A DNA stretch of 64,000 nt from the NCBI RefSeq assembly GCF_000143415.4, contig NW_003314357.1:517795-581794 (forward strand), read 5' to 3'. Position numbers and translations under genes: made by a program. This document shows positions 8,861 to 20,372 of the stretch, one piece after another. Each line of letters starts with the position of its first letter. Position 1 is the stretch's first letter. A model generated the notes under the pieces. It searched no databases, had not been told where the DNA came from, and was given only the letters and a program-made list of their open reading frames with translations. Source of the DNA: Selaginella moellendorffii. Lineage: Eukaryota; Streptophyta; Lycopodiopsida; Selaginellales; Selaginellaceae.

Positions 8861-11163
8861 ATGCCTCCTTCTCTCGAGCTGTTGAGCGGGGACATCCTCA
8901 TCATCGCAAACCAGATCCATCACCACCGGCACCACCAGGTTCGAATTCATCACTCAACTCGTTTCTTTCGCTTCTTGGCCAATTCAATATGTCTAATTGC
9001 TCTGCTGTCCTCCTGCCACAGAGCACGGGAGTTATGATCAAACTGCATTCTCCGAGGTGAAACTTTAACAGCTTACTCACTTTGTTTATAGTCTTCAGCA
9101 GTTGAGACCGTTTGTTTCTGTTGCTCTGTCCCCACGCAGTGTCTGGCTGCTCCCACAAGTCCCCTGTACAACGGAGGTGTTCTCAAAAACCCCGCATTCG
9201 ACGCGGACCTTCTCGGCTGGTCCCCATTCGGGGGCTGCACTCTCAAGATCCAGGTCCAAGGCAGGAACAAGTTCCTCGTTGCAACCAATCGGAACGCTGG
9301 ATTTCACGGCCCCTCACAAGCCCTGGCGAATCTTACGCAGGGGTCCAAGTACACTCTCTCAGGTGCGAAAATCAATGTTGAAAATCGAATCTCTGCTGAC
9401 AACCAACAAACAACAACATTAACCACCGAAGAAAAAACTCGTGTATACTGATCAATCTCTACCTACTTGGAAAACTTACAGCTTGGTTGCAAGTGAACGG
9501 TGGAAGTGATGATACCGCTCCTCTGGTCAAGGCCACCATCAAGGCCAACGGGCAATACATTTCAGCCGGGAGCGTCGCAGCCAGGAACAAGTGCTGGACG
9601 TTCCTGAAGGGAGGATTTATTCCCGAGTTCAATGCTTCATCCGCCACTCTGTACTTCGAGGTGAATTTAACGACCCTGTTTCTCTGTTCTCCGTTACCAA
9701 ACGTGCGCATTTGGTGTACCAATGTCGTGCAGAGCTCCGATCCGAAGGTTGACATTTGGCTGGACAGTGCCTCGCTTCAGCCCTTTTCAGACGAGGAGTG
9801 GAGCAAGCACCAAGATATCAGCATAAAAAAGGTGTGCAAATCGAACAAAATGCTAGCTGCTAACCTGTGATGTGCCTGCTGACGTGACAGAGCCGAACCA
9901 GATCCGTGACCCTGAGTGTCACGGATTGCAAAGGCCATGGAATCCACAATGCAGACATCCAAGTGGAGCAGATCACTGGCGACTTCCCATTTGGCTCAGC
10001 AATTGCATCCACAATCCTGGACAACCCGACATATCAAGTAAGCAAAAAAAAAAATCTAAAAGATACGTTGCTGACTTCGGCGTGCTTGCCAGAAATGGTT
10101 CGTGACGCGATTCAACACTGCTGTGTTCGAGAACGAGATGAAGTGGTACTCTACGGAGCGGCAACAAGGCAAAGTCTCGTATGAGACGGCCGATAAAATG
10201 CTGGATTTCTGCAAAGCCAACAACATTTTGGTCAGAGGGCACAACGTTCTCTGGAACGATCCACAGTACCAGCCTGGATGGGTGAAAGACTTGAGCGACT
10301 CGGAGCTGAGAACCGCCACAATGTCCCGTATAGAGTCCGTCATGAGTCACTACGCTGGCAAGCTTCCACAGTGGGACGTTCTCAACGAAATGCTCCACTT
10401 CAACTTCTTCGAGAGCAAGCTCGGCAGCAACGCGGCTGTGGAGATCTACAAATTCGCCCAGGAGATCGATCCTGAAACAACATTGTTTCTCAACGATTTC
10501 AACGTGATCGAGGTACCACAGGACTCGATGAGCTTACCCGACAACTACGTCCACAGGCTGCTCGAGATGAAAGCCGCAGGAATCAAAAAGCTCGGCATTG
10601 GACTGGAGGGACACTTCTCCGGCAAGCCCAATCTCGTTTACATGCGAGCAGTCCTCGACAAGCTTGCGACGCTGGAGCTCCCAATCTGGCTGACGGAAGT
10701 CGATATCATGAACAGTGTTGACAGCGAAAACCAAGTAAGAAGAAACAAAAGCTCTCACTCACCTCCTCGAGGAGCTACTAATGCCTTGTCTTTTCTCTTT
10801 TCTCTTTGTCTGCGATGATCGAAGGCAATCTATCTCCAGCAGGTACTCCGCGAGGCATTCTCCCACCCAGCAGTGAAAGGAATCGTCCTGTGGACGGCGC
10901 TGCATCCCTACGGCTGCTACCGGATGTGCCTGACCGATCAGAACTTCAAGAACTTGCCCGCTGGAAATACCGTGGACGTTTTCCTCAAGAACATCCGGAC
11001 AGTGGGGCTGAGCGGCACCACCGATCACGAGGGGAGCTTCAGCTTCCAGGGATTCCACGGCGAGTACGAGATCTCTGTCACTCACAATCGCACCTCCGTC
11101 ATCAAGCGCCTGGCGATCGGCCCCGACACGGATTCGCAGACGATTCACGTGCTCGTCTCGTGA
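8861..11163 (+). CDS. Endo-1,4-beta-xylanase, CBM22-GH10
   Basis: Seven exons join in frame: 8861-8938, 9140-9362, 9482-9660, 9733-9831, 9891-10037, 10093-10734, 10825-11163 (568 residues). GH10 enzymes hydrolyse xylan backbones with retention and in plants act on the cell wall. Residues about 30-195 form a CBM22-like module (YNGG, NPAFD, LGWSPFGG, KCWTFLKGG, DIWLDSASLQPF), and 195-480 the GH10 barrel (FENEMKWYSTE, RGHNVLWND). The acid/base is E341 in WDVLNEM and the nucleophile E444 in LTEVDI. The tail ends in a beta-rich segment typical of plant XYNs. The odd part is exon 1: it reads MPPSLELL… then a His-rich run and is a poor signal peptide, although relatives are secreted. An upstream or alternative first exon is likely; the rest is secure. 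Confidence 0.85.
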
Positions 11164-11384
11164 ATCGCATCGATCCCACCGGGCAGAGATCGCGCATTAC
11201 TTACAAGGGCAGCAAATCGGGTGTCGCGAATCGGTGGCGGCTCCTCCTTGGAACCAAGAACGTCGCCCCAGCCAGACAAGAAATATAGAAAACCCTGGCG
11301 AATATGCCACTAGATATTCCATTCGCAACGGCAATAAGATACCATCGCATATTCTTAATTTACATTCAAGCAAAAGTAAGGCCT

Positions 11385-14010
11385 TTAAACATCGGCTGAT
11401 TTGAGCAGCCTGGTACACACTTGTACGGCCTGTCCTACCGTTAGGAACACCCATTCTTCGCCCAGTTCTTCCAGAAACTTGGCAATGTGGAGCTTCTCCA
11501 TGACATCAGAGCCTGGGTTTGCAATCGCTAGCTGCGAAAAAAAAATCCCAAGAGTTTCATCAGGATTAAATGGAGAACTTCGATTTACAGCACTCACTTG
11601 TAGGCCTCGCTTCCTTAGTATTTTCAGTAGCTCCTCGAACGCATGGATTCCTGTTGTGTCGATGCTCATAACCGCTGTGAAGTTTGCGAAGCCAAGCAAA
11701 GATGAAAGCCTGCCTTGGAGAAGTAAAGCACAAAGTACTTACGTGTTAAGTCGACGATAACGTATTGCAGTGAGGTTCCGTTGGCTTTCTTGATCACTTC
11801 CTCCTCTTCGTTCACGTATCTCAAAACTCTGTTGGGGAAAGCTTTCAGTAAGGATTCGGAGACAACTTGAACTGTCAAACCTCTCACGGATGTAGTTAGA
11901 ATTGGAGAAGTAGATGGCGGCATCAATGCGCACAAGAAGAGTTCCTGGGATTTTGTATGCTTCGGGATACTGCTGGACGTTGCGATAAACAGTAGTTCCT
12001 GGTATGTTTCCCAGAACAGCGGTGTGAGGTCGCGTAACATATAATAAAATCTTTGCCATCGAAATGCAGACCTGGGAGAAGTTTCAAACCGGTAAGACAA
12101 AATCTCTTTGCGCATCTCAGACTACTCTTACCGCGACGAGAAGGCCAATTTCAACGGAGACAAAGACGACACCAAAAAAGGCACCCATACATGCCAGGAA
12201 ATCAGACTTGTCAATCTTCCATATGAGTTTTGCTGCCTTCAAATCGATGAGGCTGAGAACTGCTGTTATGATGATCGAAGCCAAGATGCAATTCGGAGTG
12301 TAGAAGAATAAAGGTGTCAGAAAACGCAGGACGATCATTACTACTACTGCCATAACTACGTTTGAGATCGCAGTTTGACAGCCAGAGTTGTAGTTCACTG
12401 CCGAGCGAGAGAATGAACCTGAAACAAAATCGATCACTTGTTAAGCAAGTCACAATCAATAGAGGGTAGTACCCGTAGTAACGTAGGAAGAAGACAATGA
12501 TCCGATCATATTCATCGACCCGAGAGCTATCATCTCTTTGTTTCCATCAATGTGGTAGTCTTTAAGCGCAGCAAACGTTCTTGCTACGGCTATAGCTTCC
12601 TGAGAAAATGAAAATGAGAATGTCAATGCGATTGGCCCAGTCTTGTACCGTTAAAGCGACCAAGCCGGCCACAATGCCAACTTTAACTCCTTTCAGTGCA
12701 AGGTCCCCGCTAAAATGAATCAAGTGAGCCGAGGAAGGATTCAGTCCCTTGTTTATGTGCTTGACCTGAAGTATCAAAATGTAGAACAAAAATAAACGAA
12801 GTCCAGCAGCGTACCGTGATAACTCCATGCCTATCAACACGCGTGATTTTCACGAAAGCTGTCGACAGGATAACTGCAGTCAACGGTGCTATTGCCGAGA
12901 TCCAAAACCAGCTTTTCTTCCGTTTGCTCTGAAATCCAGCAAAGTTAAGAAAGACAGAATGAAAGGAACCTCAATCTGACTTACAATAAACTTGGCAGCG
13001 AGTAGAAGCACGAGGAAGAAAAGACCGATGAGGATAGTTTGCCAGTTCCACTGCATCGCCAAACATTTTTAGTGTGTCCGCAGAAGAAGAAAACGAGAAA
13101 AAGGATAGAGAACCTGGTGGGTGTGACTAAAGACGGATTTCAAAACTGAGACGATGTCAGTCTTCGTAGTGAAGTCCGTGATTCCAAACAGCCCTTTCAA
13201 CTGTTGCAGGCCAATAGTGATGGCGGCGCCCGCCATGAATCCAACCACAGCGGCATGAGAAAGGAAGTCTATGATGAATCCCAGCCTGAAATGACGACTG
13301 ACGTTGTTAGAAACCGTTTTGTCTTCTGTAAACTTAAAGGTCAACCTGAGGATCCCGAGTCCAGCCTGAATTAGCCCCGCGAAAAACGTCGCAGTGAATG
13401 TAAGCTGAAGGTAAGTCGCAAGGTCCTTCTTGTAGTTCACTTCGGCATTCAGGAGAGTTCCCAAGAGAATCGACACCACAGCAACCGGTCCGACGACGAT
13501 GTGCCTTGAGCTTCCTAGAACCGCATAAACGAAAGGTGGAATAACATCCGAGTCTGCAAAACCGAGCTTTAGCCTTTCCATGTCTGGAAGAACACAGGAG
13601 ATCAAAAGTCAAAAGAGGGAGAACTTACAAAGTCCATACTCGGGCGGGAGGTGAGCAAGCTTGGCGTAAGCCATTGCCTGTGGAATGCAGAGGCTGGCTA
13701 TCGTCAAGCCGGAGACAAAGTCTCGCTTGAAGAGGTTGAGCCGGTACTTTGGCCCCCATTCCAGGATCGGGAAGACGTAGAGAATTGCGAGGACAAACTT
13801 CCTCCCTTTGGTCTGGTTCTTGAATTGGAGGAAAGGATCGTCCGGGAAGAACGTCTCCTTGATCGTATCTTTGATGCCACTGTGGAGCGGAGTGCTAGGA
13901 GGAACGCTTACTTTGTGAACAAAAGGGAGTTCTTCCGGGCGCTGGCCATCGCTCGGCTTTCGGGCTGCTCGCTCCGAGTCGCTGTCGTCCGTGTGGACTG
14001 ACCCCGCCAT
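11385..14010 (-). CDS. SULTR/SLC26-type sulfate transporter
   Basis: Multi-exon gene of at least ten exons with introns of about 50-100 nt; exon 1 is 14010-13629, exon 2 13553-13346 (an acceptor 30 nt upstream, at 13583, is also in phase) and exon 3 starts at 13285. It is a plasma or organellar membrane sulfate-proton symporter by family. Visible blocks are FKRDFVSGLTIASLCIPQAMAYAKLA in pieces (first helices), PPFVYAVLGSSR..VVGPVAVVS (core), HAAVVGFMAGAAITIGLQQLKG, and a C-terminal STAS domain (YVIVDLT, then SIDTTGIHAFEEL). The STAS tail LEELGEEWVFLTVGQAVQVC ends at the stop 11387-11385. The N-terminus is acidic and Ser-rich. I cannot assign the SULTR subgroup. Confidence 0.85.
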
Positions 14011-15114
14011 TTGATCGAGCTACAAGCGAGAAGGGATCGACAAACTCCTCCTAGACCTGGCGCACACGGAGAAAGAGAGTTGAGATTCTCGCTTTCGATG
14101 GGTGGACAAGGAAAAAACCAACAAAAGAAGTCATATCATATGCGAAGACGCCAAGAGCACTGCCAAGAACAGGAAACGAAATTTCTCAAATGTACGTCCC
14201 AGTCGGGAGGTCCACTGAAGCCAGTCTACACACGGCGCCGCCGCGACCTTTATTTCAACCACACCGACAAAAGAGATCGATCAATCCACGCGATCGACCG
14301 ATCGATCTCAAAACTATGATCCAATCCATGCATGAGCACTCACCGCGATGCCCAAGCCTGCTATGCCAATCGATGACTCGATCGCCTCGAAGCACACGAA
14401 GAGATCGTTTGGCGCCTGGCCACAATCTTCCGACAGTGCTATAAATCCCTTTAGGTCGCAAGATTTTTGTAAAGCCCCGTGTTAGGGTTCTTATAAAGAG
14501 GAGAGATTGCCAACTGTGACGAGGACGAAGAGTGAAAGTCGTCGTCCAGGGCATTCAATGAATCTGGTCACATTGCTGCGATTCAGCTGACTTTACCCTA
14601 GAAAAAAAAAGTATTGTTAGTTGGCACGTCAGGCTAAAGTTGCGCAGACTTTGCGATATATCAAGCCTCTCCTTTCGGGCAACCAAAGATCATAGTATGG
14701 TCCGATTGTGGATATTTTACGAGGGGCGGGGATGACACCAACATTGCGTCGATCGCTTCCGAAAAGAATGCTACCGACACAACTTGTTAGTTTGTCAATG
14801 TTGCGATCGAATCTATGTTGTGTCTTGACATGAATCGATCCGTCACCTTGGATAAAACGAACCAACACGTAACATCAATGGAATACCGTTAGACTGCGAC
14901 CGCCAAACTTACGACCGTGGCGACTGCACCACACATTCCGTCTTCGTCTTCCAGTCACCTGGCCTTTCCTTTCCGGAACTCCAGCTTTAGCGCCAGGAAC
15001 AAAAAAAAAAAAAAAAAAAAAAAAACATCCTCGTTTGCATGCCTTCCTCGATCTTCGGCTCTAAGTACCAATCTCTGCATGCGCGCTTGATCGATCGAAT
15101 CCATCGTTCCCAGC
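14011..15114. other. Divergent intergenic region between transporter genes
   Basis: Separates the start of the sulfate transporter (minus) from the start of the UNC93-like gene (plus). No conserved coding exon was found. Several GATCGATC-type motifs lie at 14275-14320 and a TATAAAT motif at about 14440. The first 1,000 bases probably contain both promoters. Confidence 0.45.
15001..15025 (+). repeat. Poly(A) homopolymer, 25 bases
   Basis: Uninterrupted A25 about 90 bases upstream of the UNC93-like ATG, within its probable 5' UTR or core promoter. It could be the tail of a degraded retroposed sequence or a nucleosome-excluding tract; no flanking duplication is obvious. Confidence 0.9.
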
Positions 15115-16647
15115 ATGCCTGCGTCGATCCTGGAAGCTCCTCTTCTCGGAAGTAATCACCAGGATCACGATCACGATCACGATCACCACCACCACCAGGA
15201 CGATCTAGAGGAGAACGATCGGTTCCAATCACGCCACCGCCAGAGAGAATGCTGCTGCTGCTCCAAGGAATCCCGATCATCGCCCAGTTGCAACTCCATC
15301 TCCACCGTCGCAAAGCTCGCCGCTTCCTTCTTCTGCGTCTACAGCGCCATGGACGCTCTCTCCGAGTACATAACCTCGCTTCTCCCTGGCCACCTCGGCG
15401 ACAAGTCCCTGTTCCTCTTGCAAGCATCTCTCTGTGCCTCCACTCTCGCGGCCCCGACGATCGTCTCCTCCATCGGCGAGCTCCGCTCGATGATGCTGGG
15501 CGGCCTGGCTCACGCGACGTATCTGGCTTCGCTCGTCAGGCCAAACCGGTCCATAGTTCTCGGCTCCAGCGTCCTGTGTGGCTTTGGAGCGAGCTTGACT
15601 TGGGTCGCGCAGGGAACCTTTCTCACCAAGTGTACGCCACCTTCCAAGCGCGGCCTCTTCACCGGAGTCTTCTGGGGGATCTGCTCGCTCTCCAGCATCG
15701 TTGGAAACTTGGCGGCGTTCATGGTCTTCAGGTTTCTCTCCCAGTCGGCGATGTTCGGCCTGGGAAGCGTCAGTGCGACCGTCGGTGTTCTCGTTTTGCT
15801 CTTGGTCGATGATGTTGAGCCTTCCAGTCGAGCGGCAAGTGATGATCTTGACAAAGTTGGTCACCGGGTTGACAAAGCCGAAGTCTCTGGCGGTGGTGAA
15901 GAGAAAGTTGACGAAGAGTCGATCAAGTGTTCCGCCTGCTTGGAGGATCTGGACCAAGACGTAGAGAAAAGCCGGACCTGGCGGACGCTGCTCCCCTTCG
16001 TTCTTCTCTTGCCAATAACTTGCTACCTGGGCTGCCAAACAGCGTTTTGGAGTGGCGAGTTCACCAAGCTTTTGCCAGCAAACGCCATCGGAATCGTCCT
16101 GTTCTTCACGGGAATCGGTCAAGTGATCGGATCCTTTTTCTTGAGCTGGTTGTCGGATCTCCTACGTTGTGGGACGCCAACTTTCTTGGTGGGAGCAACA
16201 GCCAGTGGAGCAGGACTAATGGCTTGTTTCCCACTCCAAGATCACCGGCGTATCTCCAGCTACGAGATCGGCTGCTTCTTCGGGATTCCATTCTTGGGAG
16301 CACCGCTGCTGGCTTACGTCGCTGGACTTCTCTTTGGAATCGCGGATGGCGTTCTCACGAGCCATGTCTTCGCCATCACTGCTAGGATCTTCCACGGCCA
16401 CAAACCCGAGATCTGGGCTGTTTTCAATCTGCTTGGTACCGCTGGCGCTGCCTCCACCTTTTGGATAGGAATCCTGTTCCCGATCTCCAAAAACTCTGGG
16501 ATCGCACTTCAAGTCTGGATCCAGCTCGCAGTACTCTTGGTCGGTAGTCCCCTGTACGTGATCCTTGATCTCTGGTCTTCTGCCAAAGTCGTGAAAAGGC
16601 CAGCGCTGGAAAACAAGTCAGTGGTGGCTGTGCCTGTAGCAGCTTGA
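15115..16647 (+). CDS. UNC93-like major facilitator protein
   Basis: Intronless, 510 residues. The UNC93 family belongs to the major facilitator superfamily; the Arabidopsis homolog affects potassium homeostasis and ABA response, but the transported substrate is not established. About eleven hydrophobic helices run from residue 65 onward, split by an acidic loop near 240-285. The family block LTWVAQGTFLT.C.P..KRGLFTGVFWG is clear near residues 155-190, and the second half begins TCYLGCQTAFWSGEF. The N-terminal 60 residues are cytosolic-looking, with a DHDHDHDHHHH run and a CCCC cluster, which could bind metal. The start at 15115 is the first ATG after in-frame stops upstream. Confidence 0.85.
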   Translation: MPASILEAPLLGSNHQDHDHDHDHHHHQDDLEENDRFQSRHRQRECCCCSKESRSSPSCNSISTVAKLAASFFCVYSAMDALSEYITSLLPGHLGDKSLFLLQASLCASTLAAPTIVSSIGELRSMMLGGLAHATYLASLVRPNRSIVLGSSVLCGFGASLTWVAQGTFLTKCTPPSKRGLFTGVFWGICSLSSIVGNLAAFMVFRFLSQSAMFGLGSVSATVGVLVLLLVDDVEPSSRAASDDLDKVGHRVDKAEVSGGGEEKVDEESIKCSACLEDLDQDVEKSRTWRTLLPFVLLLPITCYLGCQTAFWSGEFTKLLPANAIGIVLFFTGIGQVIGSFFLSWLSDLLRCGTPTFLVGATASGAGLMACFPLQDHRRISSYEIGCFFGIPFLGAPLLAYVAGLLFGIADGVLTSHVFAITARIFHGHKPEIWAVFNLLGTAGAASTFWIGILFPISKNSGIALQVWIQLAVLLVGSPLYVILDLWSSAKVVKRPALENKSVVAVPVAA

Positions 16648-16895
16648 AGATGACAGGCAGTAGAAAATGCTTGTACTCTTTCACTAGAAAAGAATCACGG
16701 CAAGCGCTAGGAAGCTCGCAGCAAGAGAGATGCACTCTACCTATCCTAGCAAAAATTTCTAAAGAGAATCCAAAAGGGAGAAGATCGGTGTCACCAATCC
16801 TCCATCAAAGACTTAGAAAGAAAAATATTATACATGGATGCAGCGGTCATATATCTACACGATGGTGCAATGCAGGCGATCGGCTCACCGGAATT

Positions 16896-17232
16896 TTATT
16901 CTGCTGGAGAAGAAGAAGATTTGCGTCGCCGGATCCCTTGCTTGCCACTGGCGGCATTAGCAGCGAATGCGCCCGGCTTGTAGTATCGCGGCGTGTACTT
17001 CTTGCCCTGGATCCGCAATTTTTCCATCTCAGCTAAGATGTGGCTCCTGGTAAGATCGCTCCTGGCCTCGGCGCCGTCTAGCACTAGCGAAATAAAAAAA
17101 ATTCCGCGAAATATCGAGCAAGATCCACAAACCTGTGACCGATGAAGGAGGAACTGGCATACGCACTGCCATGACGACGAAGCACAGTACAAAAATCAGC
17201 GCCATGACCAGCAGCGAATCCCTCCTCTCCAT
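16896..17232 (-). CDS. Small single-pass membrane protein, unknown function
   Basis: Two exons, 17232-17133 and 17083-16896, joined over a 49-nt intron, give 95 residues. The N-terminus (MERRDSLLVMALIFVLCFVV) is a signal anchor or signal peptide; the remainder is hydrophilic and basic, with YYKPGAFAANAASGKQG and an RRRKSSSS tail. I do not recognise the family. A telo-box lies 16 bases upstream of the ATG, and the gene shares its 5' region with the divergent TBL gene, about 380 bases between ATGs. The exon join keeps the frame and uses GT-AG, which supports a real gene. Confidence 0.6.
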
Positions 17233-17247
17233 CGCCCCCTCGAAACA

Positions 17248-17255
17248 AAACCCTA
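17248..17255 (-). promoter_or_regulatory. Telo-box, small membrane protein gene
   Basis: Exact AAACCCTA on the plus strand, 16 bases upstream of the minus-strand ATG at 17232. Confidence 0.5.
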
Positions 17256-17553
17256 GACGCGAAGAACACGGGATTGGAATATGCCTCGCGCAAACCGGCT
17301 GAACCGGTAACCGGCCGTTACACGACAGGTAGAATGAATATTCGTATGGATATTTCCATTTTACCCTACGAATCCGGCCGTTAGGAAACAGGTGGCAGAG
17401 AATATTCGTATAGTACGTGATTGCAAAATCTTACCGTTCTACAGTTAATGGCTGGAACGCGTAGCGAGTAAAAATATTGATGGTATACCTGTCTCATGAG
17501 CTTCAGTTGTTGCGTTGGTTTGCCTTGGGTCTGGGCTTCTTTGTTGTCGTAGC

Positions 17554-17561
17554 TAGGGTTT
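17554..17561 (+). promoter_or_regulatory. Telo-box, TBL gene
   Basis: Exact TAGGGTTT, 50 bases upstream of the TBL ATG at 17611. Confidence 0.5.
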
Positions 17562-17610
17562 GTGGCGGGGGCGAAGATTTCGCGCAAGCGATGGCGGATT
17601 ATCGGCAGCG

Positions 17611-19427
17611 ATGAGGTTCTTGGCGATCATGGTGCTGATCCCGGGCGAGAAGCTGAGAAAGAGGGATTCCGATCAGCATTTCAAGGCGGTAGGAGGCGGC
17701 GGCGGAGGAGGAGCGATCTTGTATGGGATGCGAGCGAGGCGCGCGCTTGTCCTCATGCTCGCGGTGCTGTGTGGATTCATCGTGGTTTTCGGGTGGGAGG
17801 GATCGCCGGCAGCGAGTGTGCTCGGATCGAGAGCATGGGGGCCGGGGCTTCGCCTGGAACTTGGTACGTTTTGTCCAGCTTTTTGGATTCTAGGCTGAGC
17901 ATTCTTTAGATTTTTTTCTTTCACTGGCATTCATGAATGTAGCTTTGTTTGCGGGGGCACTCGATCTATCTAGATTCTCCAAATCGATTGCTGTCTCGCA
18001 CGATGGCAGCATCATGGAGTTGCTAAATAGCACGGTTTCAGGTCGAGCAAATCTCTCCACCTCGAATTTAAAAATCTAGAACCGCAAAACAAAACAAAAA
18101 AAACACACTCCTAGATCTTATAGAATGTTTTCGGTTCTAGCGATTGTTCCTTTCTCTAAAGTTTGGCTGTTTACTTTTACCCAGAGCTTGCTACAAGGAA
18201 AGCGTCTCCTGTTAGGGAAGTTTACAAGCAAGGTACTGAACTACTTAATTTGTTTTTCTTTCGTCTTGTCTCTAAACTATTCATTGTTTCAGTTCCACAG
18301 TGTGATTACTCAAAGGGAAAATGGTTGAACGACTCGAACAGACCACTTTACTCGGGCGAAATGTGCTCGCAGTTTCTTTCCTCGATGTGGGCCTGCAAGG
18401 TGCAGGGAAGGAAGGACTTCGATTACGAGAAGTATAGATGGCAACCTCAAGGATGTGATCTTCCGCCTTTTGATGGCCGGGTTTTTCTCTCAAGGTAAAT
18501 AATGCTTCTCTAAGTGTGTTCTTCTTCTACTAATAATAAACATCATCCGATAACAGATGGAAGAACAAAACAATCGCTTTCGTGGGGGATTCTCTGGGCC
18601 GGCAACAGTTTCAGTCACTTTTGTGCATGATAACGCGAGGCAAAGACGACATGGTAGCGACCGATGCTGGACAGGAGTATGGTTTCGACAAGCGGCCTAC
18701 GTGGTCTCTCCGACCAAATGGCTGGGCATACAGGTTCACGGAAACGAACACCACCATCCTCTTCTACTGGTCAGCAAGTCTCTGCAAGATCAAGCTCTAC
18801 AACGCGACCGATCCGAGCTCGGCTGCGGCGATGCATCTGGACAGGCCGGTGGATTTCCTCAAGAGGAACGTAGCCCGGATGGATCTGGTGATCCTCAACA
18901 CGGGACACCACTGGAACTCGGGGAAGATAAACGGGAACAAGTGGGAGATGTACGTTGGTGGGAAGAAGGTGGCGCTCAAAGGCTCCCGCTTCGCATCGGT
19001 GAGCTACTCGCACCAGTTTGCGGTGAAGAAGGTGGTGAGGTGGCTGGACAGGCAGATCGGTGCTAGGCCGGAGCTCCGAGGCGTTCTCACAGCTCTCTCG
19101 CCCAGGCACTTCATGAACGGGGACTGGAACTCGGGTGGGCGCTGCGACAACATCAAAGCTTTCGGGGTGGACGTCTCAAACAGGCCGTCGAGGGACGTGC
19201 TGTCCGAGGAAGCGGTGGCCAACACCAGGGTGGAGCTGTTGAACATCACGCACCTCTCACAGTTCCGGGGAGAAGCTCACCTCTCGCGATTCACTGCGAA
19301 TGCCAGGCCGGGGATCCAGGACTGCTTGCACTGGTGCTTGCCGGGAGTTCCAGACGTGTGGAACGAGATCCTCAACGCGCAATTGTTGGCCAGGAAGGAG
19401 AGAAAAGAGGAGGACGAGGTGCTGTGA
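17611..19427 (+). CDS. Trichome birefringence-like (TBL) polysaccharide O-acetyltransferase
   Basis: Four exons: 17611-17863, 18185-18232, 18293-18494, 18557-19427, giving 457 residues. TBL proteins are Golgi type II membrane enzymes that move acetyl groups onto xylan, mannan or pectin. Residues about 36-62 hold a basic flank and one transmembrane segment (ALVLMLAVLCGFIVVFGW). The TBL domain starts at CDYSKGKW (cysteine-rich, with RWQP..C.LP.F). The esterase-type GDS motif is FVGDSLGRQQ and the partner DxxH motif is DCLHWCLPGVPDVWNE near the end, so both halves of the Ser-His-Asp triad are present. The start is the first in-frame ATG. Which polymer it modifies cannot be told from sequence. 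Confidence 0.88.
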
Positions 19428-19560
19428 TCGAAGAAGAGACTCCTCGTCTTTTTCTTTCTTTGTTTTTTTTTGCAGTATAGCTCGAGCGACTCGATTTATC
19501 TTGTTTTTTCGATGCTAGAGCTTCGTTCTTAAGGTGATCCACCATGGTCCTCTGTGATAA

Positions 19561-20232
19561 AAGATTATCGGGCCTCCTTGGGCGCCCTGGATACCAAGCG
19601 CTATCCGGTCACTGGCAAAGAGTTCCAGGAAAGCATTTCCTCCTCCTCTAGATCATTGGAGTCGTCTTCTGGATTCGATTGGTGGATCGATCTTGGCTGC
19701 TTGGCTTGTTCTTGGTGGCAATGAATGGGGGAGAACGTTGAGGAAGAAGCAGACCATCCCGGGGCCGCGAGGATGGCCAGTGCTTGGAGTCTTGACGGAG
19801 ATGGGAGGCCAAGCCCACCAAAAGTTGGCCAAGGTCGCCGAGAGGTACCACGCCAAAGAGCTCATGGCCTTCAGCCTGGGGAACACGAGGACGATCATCA
19901 CTAGCATGCCGGAAGTGGCACGAGAGCTGCTCAACAGCTCCGAGTTCGCGGACAGGAGGCCTCTCAAGCAGTCGGCGCAGCAGCTCCTCTTTGGACGAGC
20001 AATTGGCTTCGCTCTCTATGGAGATCACTGGCGTAACTTGCGAAGGATTGCATCCAACTATCTGTTTCCTCCATGCCAGATTGCTGCTCACAAACCATCT
20101 CGTCAGGCAGAGACAAGCAGGATGATCGAAGCAATGAGTACCTTTGCAACCGACAACCACGGCCTTGTCTGAGTCCGAGACTTTCTCCAGCGAGCTTCGC
20201 TTGAAAACATCATCCAGACGATGTTTCTTTGA
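19561..20232 (+). pseudogene. Truncated cytochrome P450 relic (CYP78-like N-terminal half)
   Basis: An open stretch encodes the proline-rich hinge (IPGPRGWPVLG), then KELMAFSLGNTR, EFADRRP and GDHWRNLRRIASNYLF, all in the order seen in CYP78 enzymes. There is no in-frame ATG at the front: a TAA at 19558-19560 directly precedes the open stretch. An in-frame TGA at 20170 interrupts it, after which the same frame continues with P450-like residues (VRDFLQRASLENIIQTMF) to another TGA. The I-helix, ExxR and heme-binding cysteine regions are absent, so no active enzyme could be made. It may be the remnant of a duplication or retroposition, as no introns separate these blocks. Confidence 0.75.
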
Positions 20233-20372
20233 TTGATTTTAGATACAGTATTTGTAAAGGAAAAGGTGGAAAGAATATTATCATCTAGGAAAAGGTGTCT
20301 TAGCAGTATATAATGAGAGGTTAGTATAAGGGCTACCTAAACTTTCGCGAGAAGATCAGGTGTGGTGTAGAG

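Noticed and set aside
8575-9060. Signal-peptide-like frame before the xylanase
   Set aside because: Its splice phase at 8938 does not match the xylanase exon 2 frame.
13554-13583. Extra 30 nt at the start of sulfate transporter exon 2
   Set aside because: An upstream acceptor keeps the frame but inserts ten residues in a segment where the family has none; the TTTTGCAG acceptor next to SDVIPPF fits better.
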